The notes: generated from the sequence alone by a model not told the origin. Positions 1 through 8,617 are shown, counted from the first letter of the stretch. The stretch is 53,101 nucleotides of DNA from Thermoplasmatota archaeon (GCA_023484105.1 JAMDBD010000006.1:1-53101); one strand, 5' to 3'. Translations and numbers: made by a program.

Positions 1-13
1 TATAATTAGATGC

Positions 14-40
14 TCACCTCCTGGCTTGGGGCATTTAAAT
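14..40 (-). promoter_or_regulatory. TATA-like box and SD-like motif for a gene off the left edge
   Basis: Read on the minus strand, ATTTAAAT (40-33) is followed by AGGAGGTGA (22-14), a full complement of the 16S 3' end. No start codon followed by an open frame is visible before the window ends, so any gene lies to the left. The SD-like motif falls about where a TSS for this TATA box would be, so the two may not belong together. Positions 41-211 lie 3' of pyruvate kinase and show no convincing gene. Confidence 0.25.
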
Positions 41-211
41 CACTTCTGCACATAAGATGTGTGTGAATGGCAATTGGAACAAAATGAAGGAATCTGAGCA
101 TCCATCGTTTGATATACTTCAATCATGGATGATCGTAATATGCAGAAAATGTCCCATGACACTTGCGGAAAAAATGCTGCATCAATTATTTGAAATTCAT
201 AAATTCATACC

Positions 212-1891
212 TCATAATTTCCTTATATCCTTCTTTCTTTGTTTGGAGACAACAACTCCGGTTCCAGAATCAATCATCAGCTCTTCACCGGCAGAAGGCA
301 TCCTGTAAATCTTTGTTGAGAGAAGTATGGTCTTTCCTTTCACAGCCTGTACTAATGCAGATGGAATATAGCTTTCCTCTGTCAGAATGGCTGATATTTC
401 ATCAGATCGCAATTGATCCATTGACAGTTTCTGAGTGAATATTATTCCCTTCAAGCCCGAGGGATCAAATCTTCCAGATCTTGATTTTCCAATTGCGTAA
501 CCCCTTCCTATGTAGGAACCTATTGTAAGTACCCTCAGATCGGTAGTACCGCCGAACAGAAAATATGGCGTTCCAGAGGTGACTACAACTCTGGATCCAA
601 ATTTGAGTTTTCCAGTTTCCCACAGAAAATCGGCCAGGTCACCCAAACTTCTCAAAGAGGAATATCTGGAAGGAATCATCAGCGGTGTGACGTTTCTCAT
701 TAGATTGAGTTTTCTTGCCATTCCGCGGTCCACAACAGCGGCGATTATCCTGGATTCCGGCCTTGCTGCACTTATCATTCTAACTGTTGAACCGGTCCTG
801 GTGAATGACAGGATGGCATCCGCCTTAACATCCGATGCAACCTTCTTCGCGGCAAGTGCAATGGAAAAGGCAATATGGTTTCCATTGAAACTGTCAGCTT
901 CTGCAAAGTTCCTGTATCTGGATTCAACGAAGTTGGCGATCCTTGAGAGATAACGGACGGATTCCAGCGGATATTTTCCCACAGCCGTCTCTTCGGATAG
1001 CATTAGGGAATCAGCGTTGTCCATCATTGCGTTGGTTATGTCTGAGACTTCTGCTCTCGTGGGCGTTGCATTTTCAACCATCGATTCAAGCACCTGGGTC
1101 GCAACTATTGTTGGCACGCCTAGCCTGTGTGACTCCCTTATTATGGTTTTCTGTGCCATTACAACATCTTCCAGCGGAATCTCCACACCAAGATCTCCTC
1201 TCGCCACCATGATCCAGTCTGATACTGCGGCAATTTTGGAGATCTGGGAAAGGCCGGATCTGGTTTCTATCTTGGCAACTATGTGAGATCTGTTACCCAT
1301 GCCGGAGAGTCTCTCCCTTAGATCAAGCACATTCTGAGGCTTCTGAACGAACGAGAGGGCAAAGAAATCTATATCATGCTGTACGGCCTCCTCAACGAAG
1401 GAGATATCACGCTCTGTGAGCACTCCCAGGTTCAGTATACGCCCTGGGATGTTCACTCTGCTCCTGCTTCTGCACTCTGCGGTGTCCAGGGCTTTTACCC
1501 TCAGTCTGCCTGTACCGGCAGAGATAACCTTCAGGGAGATTCTACCGTCACTCAGGAGAATTTTGTCTCCCTCTTTGATATCAGAAACAATTTCCGGCAT
1601 GTTCAGAGGTATATCTGAGGACTGATCCCCAATGGAATATTCCTTCCCTCTGACGACGGACATTTTCCCGTCAGGAAACTCGGCGGTTCTCAGTTCGGGC
1701 CCCTTAAGGTCAACCAGCACAGAGAGGAACATGTCGTTTCTTGAGTTGATGGAGCTGACCATTCTTGCAATCCTTCCTATGTAACCATGCTCTATGTGCG
1801 CTGAATTTATACGCACCGTGGAGAGGCCATGTCTGGTCATTTTCTCTATTATCCTTTCATTGTCTGAAGCCGGGCCTACGGTGGCTATCAC
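212..1891 (-). CDS. pyk: Pyruvate kinase with extra C-terminal domain
   Basis: Transfers phosphate from phosphoenolpyruvate to ADP, giving ATP and pyruvate in the cytosol. Visible family motifs are VDLKGPELRT (60-69), AKIET with catalytic Lys207, the ARGDLGVEIPLE segment (230-241), and the LESM...PTRAEVSD...NADSLMLSEETAVGKYP block (268-308). At 559 residues it is about 90 longer than a minimal pyruvate kinase. Residues from about 450 to 559 resemble the extra PEP-utiliser-like domain of some bacterial enzymes (ending DSGTGVV), but no phospho-acceptor His is evident. The start is GTG at 1891, two bases after the glycerate kinase stop. The upstream in-frame codons still read like the family N-terminus (SIKVIATVGP), yet no ATG, GTG or TTG lies there. 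It is the last gene of the sugar-acid operon. The usual RxNFSHG motif reads RINSAHI (27-33). Confidence 0.95.
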   Translation of the reverse strand: MIATVGPASDNERIIEKMTRHGLSTVRINSAHIEHGYIGRIARMVSSINSRNDMFLSVLVDLKGPELRTAEFPDGKMSVVRGKEYSIGDQSSDIPLNMPEIVSDIKEGDKILLSDGRISLKVISAGTGRLRVKALDTAECRSRSRVNIPGRILNLGVLTERDISFVEEAVQHDIDFFALSFVQKPQNVLDLRERLSGMGNRSHIVAKIETRSGLSQISKIAAVSDWIMVARGDLGVEIPLEDVVMAQKTIIRESHRLGVPTIVATQVLESMVENATPTRAEVSDITNAMMDNADSLMLSEETAVGKYPLESVRYLSRIANFVESRYRNFAEADSFNGNHIAFSIALAAKKVASDVKADAILSFTRTGSTVRMISAARPESRIIAAVVDRGMARKLNLMRNVTPLMIPSRYSSLRSLGDLADFLWETGKLKFGSRVVVTSGTPYFLFGGTTDLRVLTIGSYIGRGYAIGKSRSGRFDPSGLKGIIFTQKLSMDQLRSDEISAILTEESYIPSALVQAVKGKTILLSTKIYRMPSAGEELMIDSGTGVVVSKQRKKDIRKL

Positions 1892-1893
1892 CT

Positions 1894-3174
1894 TTATGCT
1901 TCCCGTTTTTTCCCACCCCTGACGAAGGCTGTGAACACATCTGAAACATTGTTTCCAGTGGGCCCGGTATCTATCACCATTCCATGTCTTTCAAGAAAAC
2001 TGGAGGAATCGCTGTTCTTCAGAGCTTTTTCCACATCATCTGGGTCTATCTTTTTAAACTCTGCAGCGGTGGCTATTCCACCGGCGTAGCTTGAGTTGCC
2101 GTCAATTCCGTCTGTGCCCGCTGACATGAATGTGTCAATATGGCATTTCCCCATTCTGAAAACCCTGATAACGAGTTCCTGATTTCTCCCACCCTTTCCG
2201 TTTCCCTGAACGGTGGATGTGGTTTCACCACCGCCGACTATGAAAAAATCGTTATTGTACATTTTACTAATTGACAATGCAAGTGAATTCAGGCTCTTAG
2301 CAACTTCAGAGACATCGCCTGCAATTCCAGAACCGATTGAAATCACCCTATATCCCATATTTCTGATCATAGAGGAAATATGCCTTACGAAGTGATCATT
2401 TTTGAGCACGATTCTGGATGTCACCATGGAAAATTCATTCCTTTGCGGGAAATCAAAATTTGCCAGCTTCATGAGATTCTCAGCTGTGAGATCACTTTCC
2501 TTTAGAAATTTTCTTAGGATATGCCAAACCTCATTCCTTGTAGTATTAGATGGAGAAAGCGGTCCAGACGCTATTATATCCTGCCTGTCCTCAGGCACAT
2601 CTGAAATCATGAAGGAATATATCCTGCGCCCACGAAGGAATCTTACCAACTTGCCCCCCTTGACAAGAGACAGCGCCTGCCTTACCGCGTTGAGCTGATA
2701 AATGTTGGCACCGTTGTTCATTATCTGCTTTGTGATCGATGCAAGATCCTCAATTGAAATTCCATCTACCGGGATTTCGAACAGAGAGGACGCACCTCCA
2801 GAGATCAGGAAAATAACCGGAATATCCTTTGTGTTGTTAATTATATCTAATATTCTCCTTGATGAGTTAAGAGATATCTGTGTCGGGTAGGGATGGCTCC
2901 CTCTGAGTATCTCAAGGCCATCAGGGGGATCTCTCACTTTCTGGTCATCCGGTATTATGATCGCGGCCTGTTCTACGGTTCCTGAATACCCCTTCTTAAA
3001 TCCCTCGAACATCCTGTAGGAAGCCTTTCCGAATCCGATGACTGCAACCTTTTCCTCATCATTCAGAGGACTCAGTCTCCTGGAATGTTTCTCCATCACA
3101 GTTGCAGGATCGAGACTGTTCAGTGCAGAGATGAAAGAATCAAAAATCAGCTTCCTTGGATCCAGGTTCGGCAT
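1894..3174 (-). CDS. gck: Glycerate 2-kinase (MOFRL/GckA family)
   Basis: Phosphorylates D-glycerate, most likely to 2-phosphoglycerate as in the characterised Thermoplasma and Picrophilus enzymes; enolase and the adjacent pyruvate kinase would then complete the route to pyruvate. Family signatures are ISGGASSLFEIP, LNAVRQALSLVKGGKL, SDVPEDRQDIIASGP, and the C-terminal MOFRL stretch GGGETT...GKGGRNQELV and SAGTDGIDG...GGI. Its 426 residues are normal for the family. The start abuts the stop of the dehydratase, and its own stop sits two bases before the pyruvate kinase start, so the three genes are probably translated from one message. The 2-phosphate specificity is taken from family knowledge, not read from the sequence. 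Confidence 0.93.
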   Translation of the reverse strand: MPNLDPRKLIFDSFISALNSLDPATVMEKHSRRLSPLNDEEKVAVIGFGKASYRMFEGFKKGYSGTVEQAAIIIPDDQKVRDPPDGLEILRGSHPYPTQISLNSSRRILDIINNTKDIPVIFLISGGASSLFEIPVDGISIEDLASITKQIMNNGANIYQLNAVRQALSLVKGGKLVRFLRGRRIYSFMISDVPEDRQDIIASGPLSPSNTTRNEVWHILRKFLKESDLTAENLMKLANFDFPQRNEFSMVTSRIVLKNDHFVRHISSMIRNMGYRVISIGSGIAGDVSEVAKSLNSLALSISKMYNNDFFIVGGGETTSTVQGNGKGGRNQELVIRVFRMGKCHIDTFMSAGTDGIDGNSSYAGGIATAAEFKKIDPDDVEKALKNSDSSSFLERHGMVIDTGPTGNNVSDVFTAFVRGGKKREA

Positions 3175-4377
3175 TCACTTATCCTTCTTCTTCATACTGA
3201 AGGTGTTGGAAACCACCCAGGGGGGCTCTGAGGGATCATATGGTTCCATTCCATCAACTTTGCTGGATTCCAGAACCTTTTCATTCACCTTGATTCCGAG
3301 CCCAGGCTTTCCCTTGAGCTTGAAATACCCTCTCTCAAGGGTGTATCCTTCTGATAGCAGCTTTGCTTTCCAGTCCGGCCAGAAAGCCTCAAAACTTTCC
3401 TGAATGAGGAAATTTCTGATACCTGTGTCTATGTTCAGGGTCGCTGCAGTCTGAATGGGGCCAAATGCGTTGTGAAATGCCACGGGAACACCGAACGAAT
3501 CGGCAATGGCCGCTATTTTCTTGCCCTCCAGAATGCCAAGAGAGTTGGTAACATCCGGCTGGATAATGTCAACAAGGTTCTGGCTTATTACACGTGCGAA
3601 ATCAGCCTTGTTGAGCAATCGTTCTCCCAGTGCTATAGGTATTCCGGACTTCTTCCTCAATACCCTGAGGGAATGCTCCATTTCTGGATGCAGAGGTTCC
3701 TCTATGAAAAAAACATTGTATTTTTCCATCGCCTTTGCGACCATCTCGGCAGCATGAAGGGAAAACCTTCCGTGGCACTCGATCAGCAGGTCGACTGAAT
3801 CACCAAGCTGGTTTCTCATCTCCGCAACTATTGCTTCGGATCGCGCCAGCTGTTCACCTGTTATTCCATCAAAAGCGTCTCCAAATGGGTCGAACTTCAT
3901 GGCGGTGAATCCCATTTTTACCACTTTCTTTGCCTTTGCGACAAAATCTGCAGGAGTGATGCAGTCCGAATACCATCCGTTGGCGTATGCCCTCATCTTC
4001 CGGTTCATCTCACCCCCGAGAAGCCTGTAAACAGGGGTTCCCAGCTCCTTCCCGATGAGATCCCATGAGGCGATCTCAAATGCACTTAAAGCTGCAGTAT
4101 GCTGCATAGACTTCGGGAGATAGAAAGAATCCCTGTAGAACCCATTGAGATTCTCCTCAACATTGAAGAAATCCTTTCCTGAGAATGTTCTAGCAACCTC
4201 ATTCATTGATTCCCTGACTGACATTGTCATGAACGTGGTGGGAGCCTCACCGTAGCCAATCTGACCATCTGCACTGGTCAGCCTCACCAGAAGAATGGTC
4301 GAACTCCATGGGGACGAACTTTCCTTCCCCTTCGAACCAAGCTCGAATATCTCTATGTTTCTAATAGTTGAATTCAT
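3175..4377 (-). CDS. Enolase-superfamily sugar-acid dehydratase (gluconate/galactonate type)
   Basis: Mandelate racemase/enolase superfamily protein, probably dehydrating gluconate or galactonate to the 2-keto-3-deoxy acid. Counting from the upstream in-frame Met at 4419, the metal-ligand set is E214 (LIECHG), E240 (FIEEPL) and E266 (ALGERL), with H216, D289 (QPDV) and H316 (AFHNAFGP) as likely catalytic residues. The first ligand is Glu rather than the more usual Asp. I place the start at Met15 (4377): an AAAAATAATATA box lies about 25 bases before it but inside the coding sequence of the longer form, and homologues start near this Met. Its place before glycerate kinase and pyruvate kinase supports a role in a non-phosphorylative Entner-Doudoroff pathway. 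Exact substrate cannot be read from the sequence; xylonate or another aldonate is possible. Confidence 0.88.
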   Translation of the reverse strand: MNSTIRNIEIFELGSKGKESSSPWSSTILLVRLTSADGQIGYGEAPTTFMTMSVRESMNEVARTFSGKDFFNVEENLNGFYRDSFYLPKSMQHTAALSAFEIASWDLIGKELGTPVYRLLGGEMNRKMRAYANGWYSDCITPADFVAKAKKVVKMGFTAMKFDPFGDAFDGITGEQLARSEAIVAEMRNQLGDSVDLLIECHGRFSLHAAEMVAKAMEKYNVFFIEEPLHPEMEHSLRVLRKKSGIPIALGERLLNKADFARVISQNLVDIIQPDVTNSLGILEGKKIAAIADSFGVPVAFHNAFGPIQTAATLNIDTGIRNFLIQESFEAFWPDWKAKLLSEGYTLERGYFKLKGKPGLGIKVNEKVLESSKVDGMEPYDPSEPPWVVSNTFSMKKKDK

Positions 4378-4397
4378 AAATACTTCAGACAATGATC

Positions 4398-4411
4398 CTA
4401 TATTATTTTTG
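4398..4411 (-). promoter_or_regulatory. TATA-like box of the sugar-acid operon
   Basis: Minus-strand AAAAATAATATAGG lies with its centre about 27 bases before the ATG at 4377, as expected for a leaderless transcript. Confidence 0.45.
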
Positions 4412-4442
4412 ACAGGCATTACGATATACAGAGAATCCAGGA

Positions 4443-4703
4443 TCAGCTTCTATCTATTTTTGGAACCTTCCTGTAAGTAACGGAGATTTCCCCACTGCTG
4501 GCCAGATACGAGAGAAGCATGAGATTGTAAACTTCACCAACGCTTTCAAACAGCCTCTTTTCGTATGGAAATTTATCCTGCATGAGGAGTATCTGAGCCT
4601 CCTGGCCATCTTCCAGAGAAAACTGCAATCCTTTCAAGACGCTTTTCAGATAATTGAAAGGATCCCCGCCGCAGGAGATGTTCCTGTGGTCTTCCACAAT
4701 CAT
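4443..4703 (-). CDS. Small hypothetical protein
   Basis: An 86-residue reading frame from ATG 4703, beginning MIVEDHRNISCGGDPF and ending VPKIDRS. I do not recognise a family; it has no membrane segment and only one Cys. The open frame continues 24 codons further upstream but would then run across the divergent promoter and into the DUF1059 gene, so the inner ATG is preferred. A TATAAAAG box lies about 27 bases before it. Its stop is about 65 bases before the dehydratase start, so it could be the first gene of that operon. Composition looks coding, but it is short and unsupported by homology here. Confidence 0.5.
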   Translation of the reverse strand: MIVEDHRNISCGGDPFNYLKSVLKGLQFSLEDGQEAQILLMQDKFPYEKRLFESVGEVYNLMLLSYLASSGEISVTYRKVPKIDRS

Positions 4704-4722
4704 TTTCTTCCCCAAGACTATT

Positions 4723-4740
4723 CCTTTTATACTTTTATAC
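4723..4740. promoter_or_regulatory. Shared bidirectional TATA region
   Basis: The plus strand reads TTTTATACTTTTATAC and the minus strand GTATAAAAGTATAAAAGG. The repeat lies about 25 bases before the plus ATG at 4761 and 20-27 bases before the minus ATG at 4703, so one 18-base element could position TBP for both divergent genes. Confidence 0.5.
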
Positions 4741-4760
4741 TTTGTCAGACTGGATTTATC

Positions 4761-4952
4761 ATGGTTAGGTACCACTTTAAATGCAGGGATGTGGGATATT
4801 CGTGCAGTTACGAGCTTGATCAGGGGCAGCTGAAGGATATGATGCCCTCAATTAAGATACACATGAAATATGCTCATCAGATCTGGGAGATGACCAAGGA
4901 TCTTGAGGATAAGATCAACAGCGCAATCACAAAAACAGAGGAGAAGCAGTAA
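4761..4952 (+). CDS. DUF1059 family small protein
   Basis: A 63-residue protein starting MVRYHFKCRDVGYSCSYEL. The two Cys (KCRDVGYSC) and the IKIHMKYAHQIWEM segment, with its HxxxxH spacing, resemble DUF1059, a small family of unknown function. The start at 4761 is preferred over an upstream in-frame ATG at 4686 because of the TATA box at 4725-4740. Five bases separate it from the NOG1-like gene, so the two and GluRS are likely co-transcribed. A zinc- or DNA-related role is only a guess from the Cys/His pattern. Confidence 0.7.
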   Translation: MVRYHFKCRDVGYSCSYELDQGQLKDMMPSIKIHMKYAHQIWEMTKDLEDKINSAITKTEEKQ

Positions 4953-4957
4953 AATTT

Positions 4958-5932
4958 ATGTTCAATAAGATACCGACAATACTGAATCCTCAGGAAATAA
5001 TAGACAAGTGTTTCTCAAGGGCTTCGAAGGTTGATGTGCCTTATGAGTTGACACTGGAAAGAAGGATCAGGAATGAGGTTATTGCCAGAATAGGGGTTAT
5101 TGAATCAATATCCTGCACCTTCCTTGACAAGATAGTGAAGAGATTTCCGTCTTCCGAGAAACTTCATCCCTTCTTCTATGCAATCCTTGATCTTCTTTTT
5201 GACGTGGACAGGTACAAGATATCGCTAAGCAAAGTGGATCGGACATCCAGAAAGATAAGAGAAATCGCGTCAAGAGAAATCAACAGAGTTAAGGGAATTG
5301 ACGGAAAGAGAATCAATGAAGTCATGCGGGACTTCTATGGGCGTTTTTCCTCCCTCATATATGATCTTGGTCCGGATCTCGCCTTTCTCTCTGCCTGTCG
5401 TGACAAAATGAAACTGGTCCCGGACATAAATCCTGAACTACCAACCTTCATAATCGCCGGAATGCCAAATTCAGGAAAAAGCTCCCTCATATCAGCCTTA
5501 ACCAGTGCAAAGCCAAAGGTAGCGTCTTATCCATTTACAACACAGAATATTCATGTGGGCTACATGAATATCGGTTACAGAAAAGTACAGATGATAGACA
5601 CTCCAGGAATTCTTGACCGGCCTATGAAGAAGAGGAATGACATGGAGATCAAAGCAATGCTGGCACTTGAGAAAATCGAGGGCGTTGTCTTATTCCTCTT
5701 TGATTACAGTACCCAGGCGCTGTATACAAGAGAGCAGCAGGAATCTCTGTTCAGTGAGATATCAGCCATGGTGAAAAAGCCTGTCATCAGGGTTCAGAGT
5801 AAGATAGATATAACCAACGTCAGGGAAGAGAAGATTGCCGTTTCATCTGTAACCGGCGAAGGGATAGAAGACCTTCATGAGGCGATAGAAGCAAGTATCG
5901 GTGAGATAAATGCTGTCAAGAGAGTCCATTAG
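4958..5932 (+). CDS. NOG1-like GTPase (Obg-related)
   Basis: Archaeal GTPase of the NOG1/Obg group, thought to act in large-subunit ribosome assembly. The N-terminal 160 residues are helical and basic as in NOG1. The G domain follows with G1 GMPNSGKSS (168-176), G2 in YPFTTQ (191-196), G3 DTPG (214-217) and a G4 that reads QSKID instead of NKxD. The short C-terminus ends soon after the G5-like SSVTGEG. The last 23 bases overlap the GluRS start, suggesting translational coupling. At 324 residues it lacks the long C-terminal extension of eukaryotic NOG1. Confidence 0.92.
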   Translation: MFNKIPTILNPQEIIDKCFSRASKVDVPYELTLERRIRNEVIARIGVIESISCTFLDKIVKRFPSSEKLHPFFYAILDLLFDVDRYKISLSKVDRTSRKIREIASREINRVKGIDGKRINEVMRDFYGRFSSLIYDLGPDLAFLSACRDKMKLVPDINPELPTFIIAGMPNSGKSSLISALTSAKPKVASYPFTTQNIHVGYMNIGYRKVQMIDTPGILDRPMKKRNDMEIKAMLALEKIEGVVLFLFDYSTQALYTREQQESLFSEISAMVKKPVIRVQSKIDITNVREEKIAVSSVTGEGIEDLHEAIEASIGEINAVKRVH

Positions 5933-7568
5933 GGACATTGCACTTAAGAATGCATACGATCATGGCGGACGTGCTGATGAAAAGGCTGTTCTTTCAAAAT
6001 GCCTCGCAGCATTTCCGGAGGAGAGAAAGAACGCCAGATCATTACTTGATCTTGTGCACTCAGTCGTTGAGGATCTGAATTCCAGGGACAGGGAGGAAAT
6101 CATCAGGGAGGCAGAAACCAGATTCCCTGAAATTTTACATAAGATGAAGAAGGAACAGGAACACACACTTCCGGATCTCCCTGGCGATCACAGGGATGTG
6201 GTCATGAGGCTGGCGCCATCACCATCTGGGCCTCTACACCTTGGACATACGAGAATGGCAATTCTCAACGATGAGTATGTCAGGCGGTATAGTGGGACGC
6301 TGATCCTCAGAATAGAAGACACAAACCCGGGAAACATCGATCCCGAAGCCTACAGGATGATACCGGAAGACCTTGAGTCCCTCGGGGTAAAAGTACACAA
6401 GATTGTTATTCAGAGTTCAAGACTCGACCTGTATTACAGCGAGGCAAGATCGCTTATAGAAAAGGGGTTTGTATACATATGCACATGTGAGCGTGAGACG
6501 GCGAAAAGGTACAAGGCTGAAATGAAGGCATGTCCACACCGTAACACCGGGGTGGAGGAAAACATGGAAATGTTTGAAAAAATGGTATCAGGTGAGATAA
6601 AAGCAGGTGAAGCTTCCGCCGTGGTCAAAACCTCACTTGATGATCCAAATCCGTCTCTCAGGGACTGGATAGCATTCAGAATATCCCCGCACAGGCATCC
6701 TCTCGTTGGTGATAGATACGTTCTTTTCCCGACCATGAATTTCAGTGTTGCAGTTGATGACCACCATCTCAAACTCACACACGTTGTCCGGGGAAGGGAT
6801 CAGCTCAACAACACCTACAGGCAGCGTTTCATATTCAGATACAACAACTGGAAGGAGCCGTACTACTTTCATTACGGCATGATCTCATATCCTGGAACGC
6901 TTCTTAAAACATCTCTGATGAAAAAGGGGATAAGGGAGGGGAAGTACAAAGGCTGGGACGATGTTCGGCTTCTCACAGTTCGATCATTGATCAGGAGAGG
7001 ATACAGGCCGGAAACATTCAGGAAGTACTGGGTGGATTCAGGCCTTAGAGATGTGGATGCCACGTTCTCCTGGGAGATCTTTGACTCCATAAATCGCGGA
7101 TTTGTTGATCAGACCGCAATGCGGCTTTTCTTTGTAAGAGATCCAGTGAAAATAAGAATTGAGGGTGCGCCGGAAATGGAGGCGAAGATACCGTTCCATC
7201 CTTCGAGACCGGATCTCGGAAAGAGGGAGTACAGGATAGGAGTCAATCAGCACGTATATATTCAGCAGAGCGACATGAACGGGATGTCAGAAGGCGATAC
7301 GGTAAGGCTCAAGGATCTCTGCAATGTCACATTCCACAATGGCCTTTTCCATTATTCAGAAGGGCAGGAGCTTCTCAGGCGCGGCAGTATCATACACTGG
7401 TGCCCGGAAAACTCATCATCTTACAGGGTTGAAAAGCCGGACGGGACAGTGGATTCAGGGCTGATAGAGCCACTTGGAAAGGACATCACGGGAGTGGTGC
7501 AGATGGAAAGATACGGCTACGTTAACAGCTTCCCGGAAAAAGGCATTGGGTATTACACCCACCGGTAG
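5910..7568 (+). CDS. gltX: Glutamyl-tRNA synthetase (archaeal type)
   Basis: Class I aminoacyl-tRNA synthetase that charges tRNA(Glu), and in archaea without GlnRS also tRNA(Gln), with glutamate. The roughly 90-residue helical N-terminal extension is typical of archaeal GluRS. The HIGH signature appears as PSPSGPLHLGH (103-113), followed by LRIEDTNPGNID. The KMSKS loop is degenerate, reading LLKTSLMKKGI, before the conserved GWDDVRLLTVRSLIRRG. The C-terminal half is a beta-barrel anticodon-binding region of the GlnRS type. Length 552 fits. The start overlaps the NOG1-like gene. Its product also feeds the HemA-catalysed step encoded later in this window. Confidence 0.96.
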   Translation: MLSRESIRDIALKNAYDHGGRADEKAVLSKCLAAFPEERKNARSLLDLVHSVVEDLNSRDREEIIREAETRFPEILHKMKKEQEHTLPDLPGDHRDVVMRLAPSPSGPLHLGHTRMAILNDEYVRRYSGTLILRIEDTNPGNIDPEAYRMIPEDLESLGVKVHKIVIQSSRLDLYYSEARSLIEKGFVYICTCERETAKRYKAEMKACPHRNTGVEENMEMFEKMVSGEIKAGEASAVVKTSLDDPNPSLRDWIAFRISPHRHPLVGDRYVLFPTMNFSVAVDDHHLKLTHVVRGRDQLNNTYRQRFIFRYNNWKEPYYFHYGMISYPGTLLKTSLMKKGIREGKYKGWDDVRLLTVRSLIRRGYRPETFRKYWVDSGLRDVDATFSWEIFDSINRGFVDQTAMRLFFVRDPVKIRIEGAPEMEAKIPFHPSRPDLGKREYRIGVNQHVYIQQSDMNGMSEGDTVRLKDLCNVTFHNGLFHYSEGQELLRRGSIIHWCPENSSSYRVEKPDGTVDSGLIEPLGKDITGVVQMERYGYVNSFPEKGIGYYTHR

Positions 7569-7570
7569 CC

Positions 7571-7831
7571 TTACTGTATTTCTTCCAGTTTTACCTTTAT
7601 ATGTTCGGGAAACGCCTTCAGTATTATTATGTTGTAAAGTGCCTTAATGAGCCTGTAGGGGACGGAAACAGGAACGCCTCCGTCGACCAATTCAGGATTT
7701 GTCTCCTGAATATAGAGTCCATAGATTGAGTTTGTATTGAAATCAAGAATCAAGTCAGTGACTTCCCCGACGCTGACAGCTGAATTTGTATAGACAGATA
7801 GACCAATTATCGTGGTGGCCTCGATCTTCAT
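7571..7831 (-). CDS. PRC-barrel domain protein
   Basis: An 86-residue protein that is a single PRC-barrel: IIGLSVYTNSAVSVGEVTDLILDFNTNSIYGLYIQ is the typical first half. Archaeal stand-alone PRC-barrels have been linked to RNA processing and, in some lineages, to cell division; the sequence does not decide between these. It is convergent with GluRS, two bases after that stop. A CTTAAATATC box about 25 bases before the ATG (near 7850-7860) suggests a leaderless transcript. Confidence 0.85.
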   Translation of the reverse strand: MKIEATTIIGLSVYTNSAVSVGEVTDLILDFNTNSIYGLYIQETNPELVDGGVPVSVPYRLIKALYNIIILKAFPEHIKVKLEEIQ

Positions 7832-8044
7832 GCAGGGGCATCCCTTTAACGATATTTAAGTGATTCTATTTGATGCAGATGCGCAACTTTTTTTTATTTC
7901 CGTTTGAGCTGGGTATTACCGATCCGGGTGAAAAAATCTTCGCCGGAAATCCTGATAACACTTTACCGCGAACTTTCAGGAGTAAGATGAATCTGCTGAA
8001 ACCATAACCGCTCTTTTACAGAGAGCCTGAATCATGTGAATATG
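7832..8044. other. Intergenic region with hairpin and T-run
   Basis: Next to the PRC-barrel gene lies its TATA-like box (7850-7860). A run of eight T on the plus strand (7889-7896) could stop plus-strand transcripts. Nearer the guaA end, GCTCT-TTTACAG-AGAGC (about 8009-8025) can form a short hairpin downstream of the glutaminase gene, possibly a processing or termination structure. I see no tRNA or clear C/D-box RNA. Confidence 0.3.
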
Positions 8045-8617
8045 TCAGGGACCGCCTCTGCAAACGGAGAGAAAATTAGCAAATATTTCCGTTCCCTTTT
8101 CAGTGTCATTAACCTCAGGATGGAACTGTAGCCCGAACACGGGTCTTTTGGAATGCCTGAAAGCCTGAATCCTGCAGTTTGCCGAAGATGCCTGAAGAAT
8201 GAGTTCAGGAGGAAGATCCTTGATTTCATCGTTATGACTTTCCCATACCGTGATAGAATCAGGTATACCGGAAAGGATCCCGTCCTTCAAGGTTACATGA
8301 ACCTCAGTTTTTCCATATTCCGGAACTTTACCCGGACCAACCCTGCCTCCAAGGCTTAGGGCTATGAACTGTGCCCCAACGCATATTCCTAGGATGGGAA
8401 TGGTCAGATCTCTGACGTATTCACTTATAACACCAAGCTTGCCAAGTTCGTTAACGATACTTGGTGCACCACCAGATAGAACCACACCGTCTGCATCCTT
8501 CAGTTTCTGAGATGGAGTTGTGTTGGGAATTACAGCACTCTCCACACCCAGATCCCGTATGACACGCCACTCTCTATGTGTCCACTGGCCTCCGTTATCT
8601 ATTACGTAAACCTTCAT
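8045..8617 (-). CDS. guaAA: GMP synthase glutaminase subunit
   Basis: Class I glutamine amidotransferase that supplies ammonia to the separate ATP-pyrophosphatase subunit making GMP from XMP. The catalytic triad is visible as Cys in GICVGAQ and His/Glu in LQFHPEVND. DNGGQWTHREWRVIRDLGV at the N-terminus and 190 residues in all are characteristic of the stand-alone archaeal subunit. The oxyanion segment is LSGGAPS. It starts at the base after the TFB stop, so the two are co-transcribed. The synthetase subunit is not in this window. Confidence 0.94.
   Translation of the reverse strand: MKVYVIDNGGQWTHREWRVIRDLGVESAVIPNTTPSQKLKDADGVVLSGGAPSIVNELGKLGVISEYVRDLTIPILGICVGAQFIALSLGGRVGPGKVPEYGKTEVHVTLKDGILSGIPDSITVWESHNDEIKDLPPELILQASSANCRIQAFRHSKRPVFGLQFHPEVNDTEKGTEIFANFLSVCRGGP

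Noticed and set aside
14-22. TCACCTCCT on the plus strand, like the 3' end of 16S rRNA
   Set aside because: Upstream bases do not match the conserved GGCTGGA of 16S helix 45; it is better read as an SD-like motif on the minus strand.
57-438. Two short plus-strand frames at the left edge
   Set aside because: They run into and antisense to the pyruvate kinase 3' end, have no family features and no RBS; judged spurious.
7860-8044. C/D-box sRNA
   Set aside because: Isolated CTGA and ATGA words occur, but not in the ordered C-D'-C'-D spacing with a closing stem.
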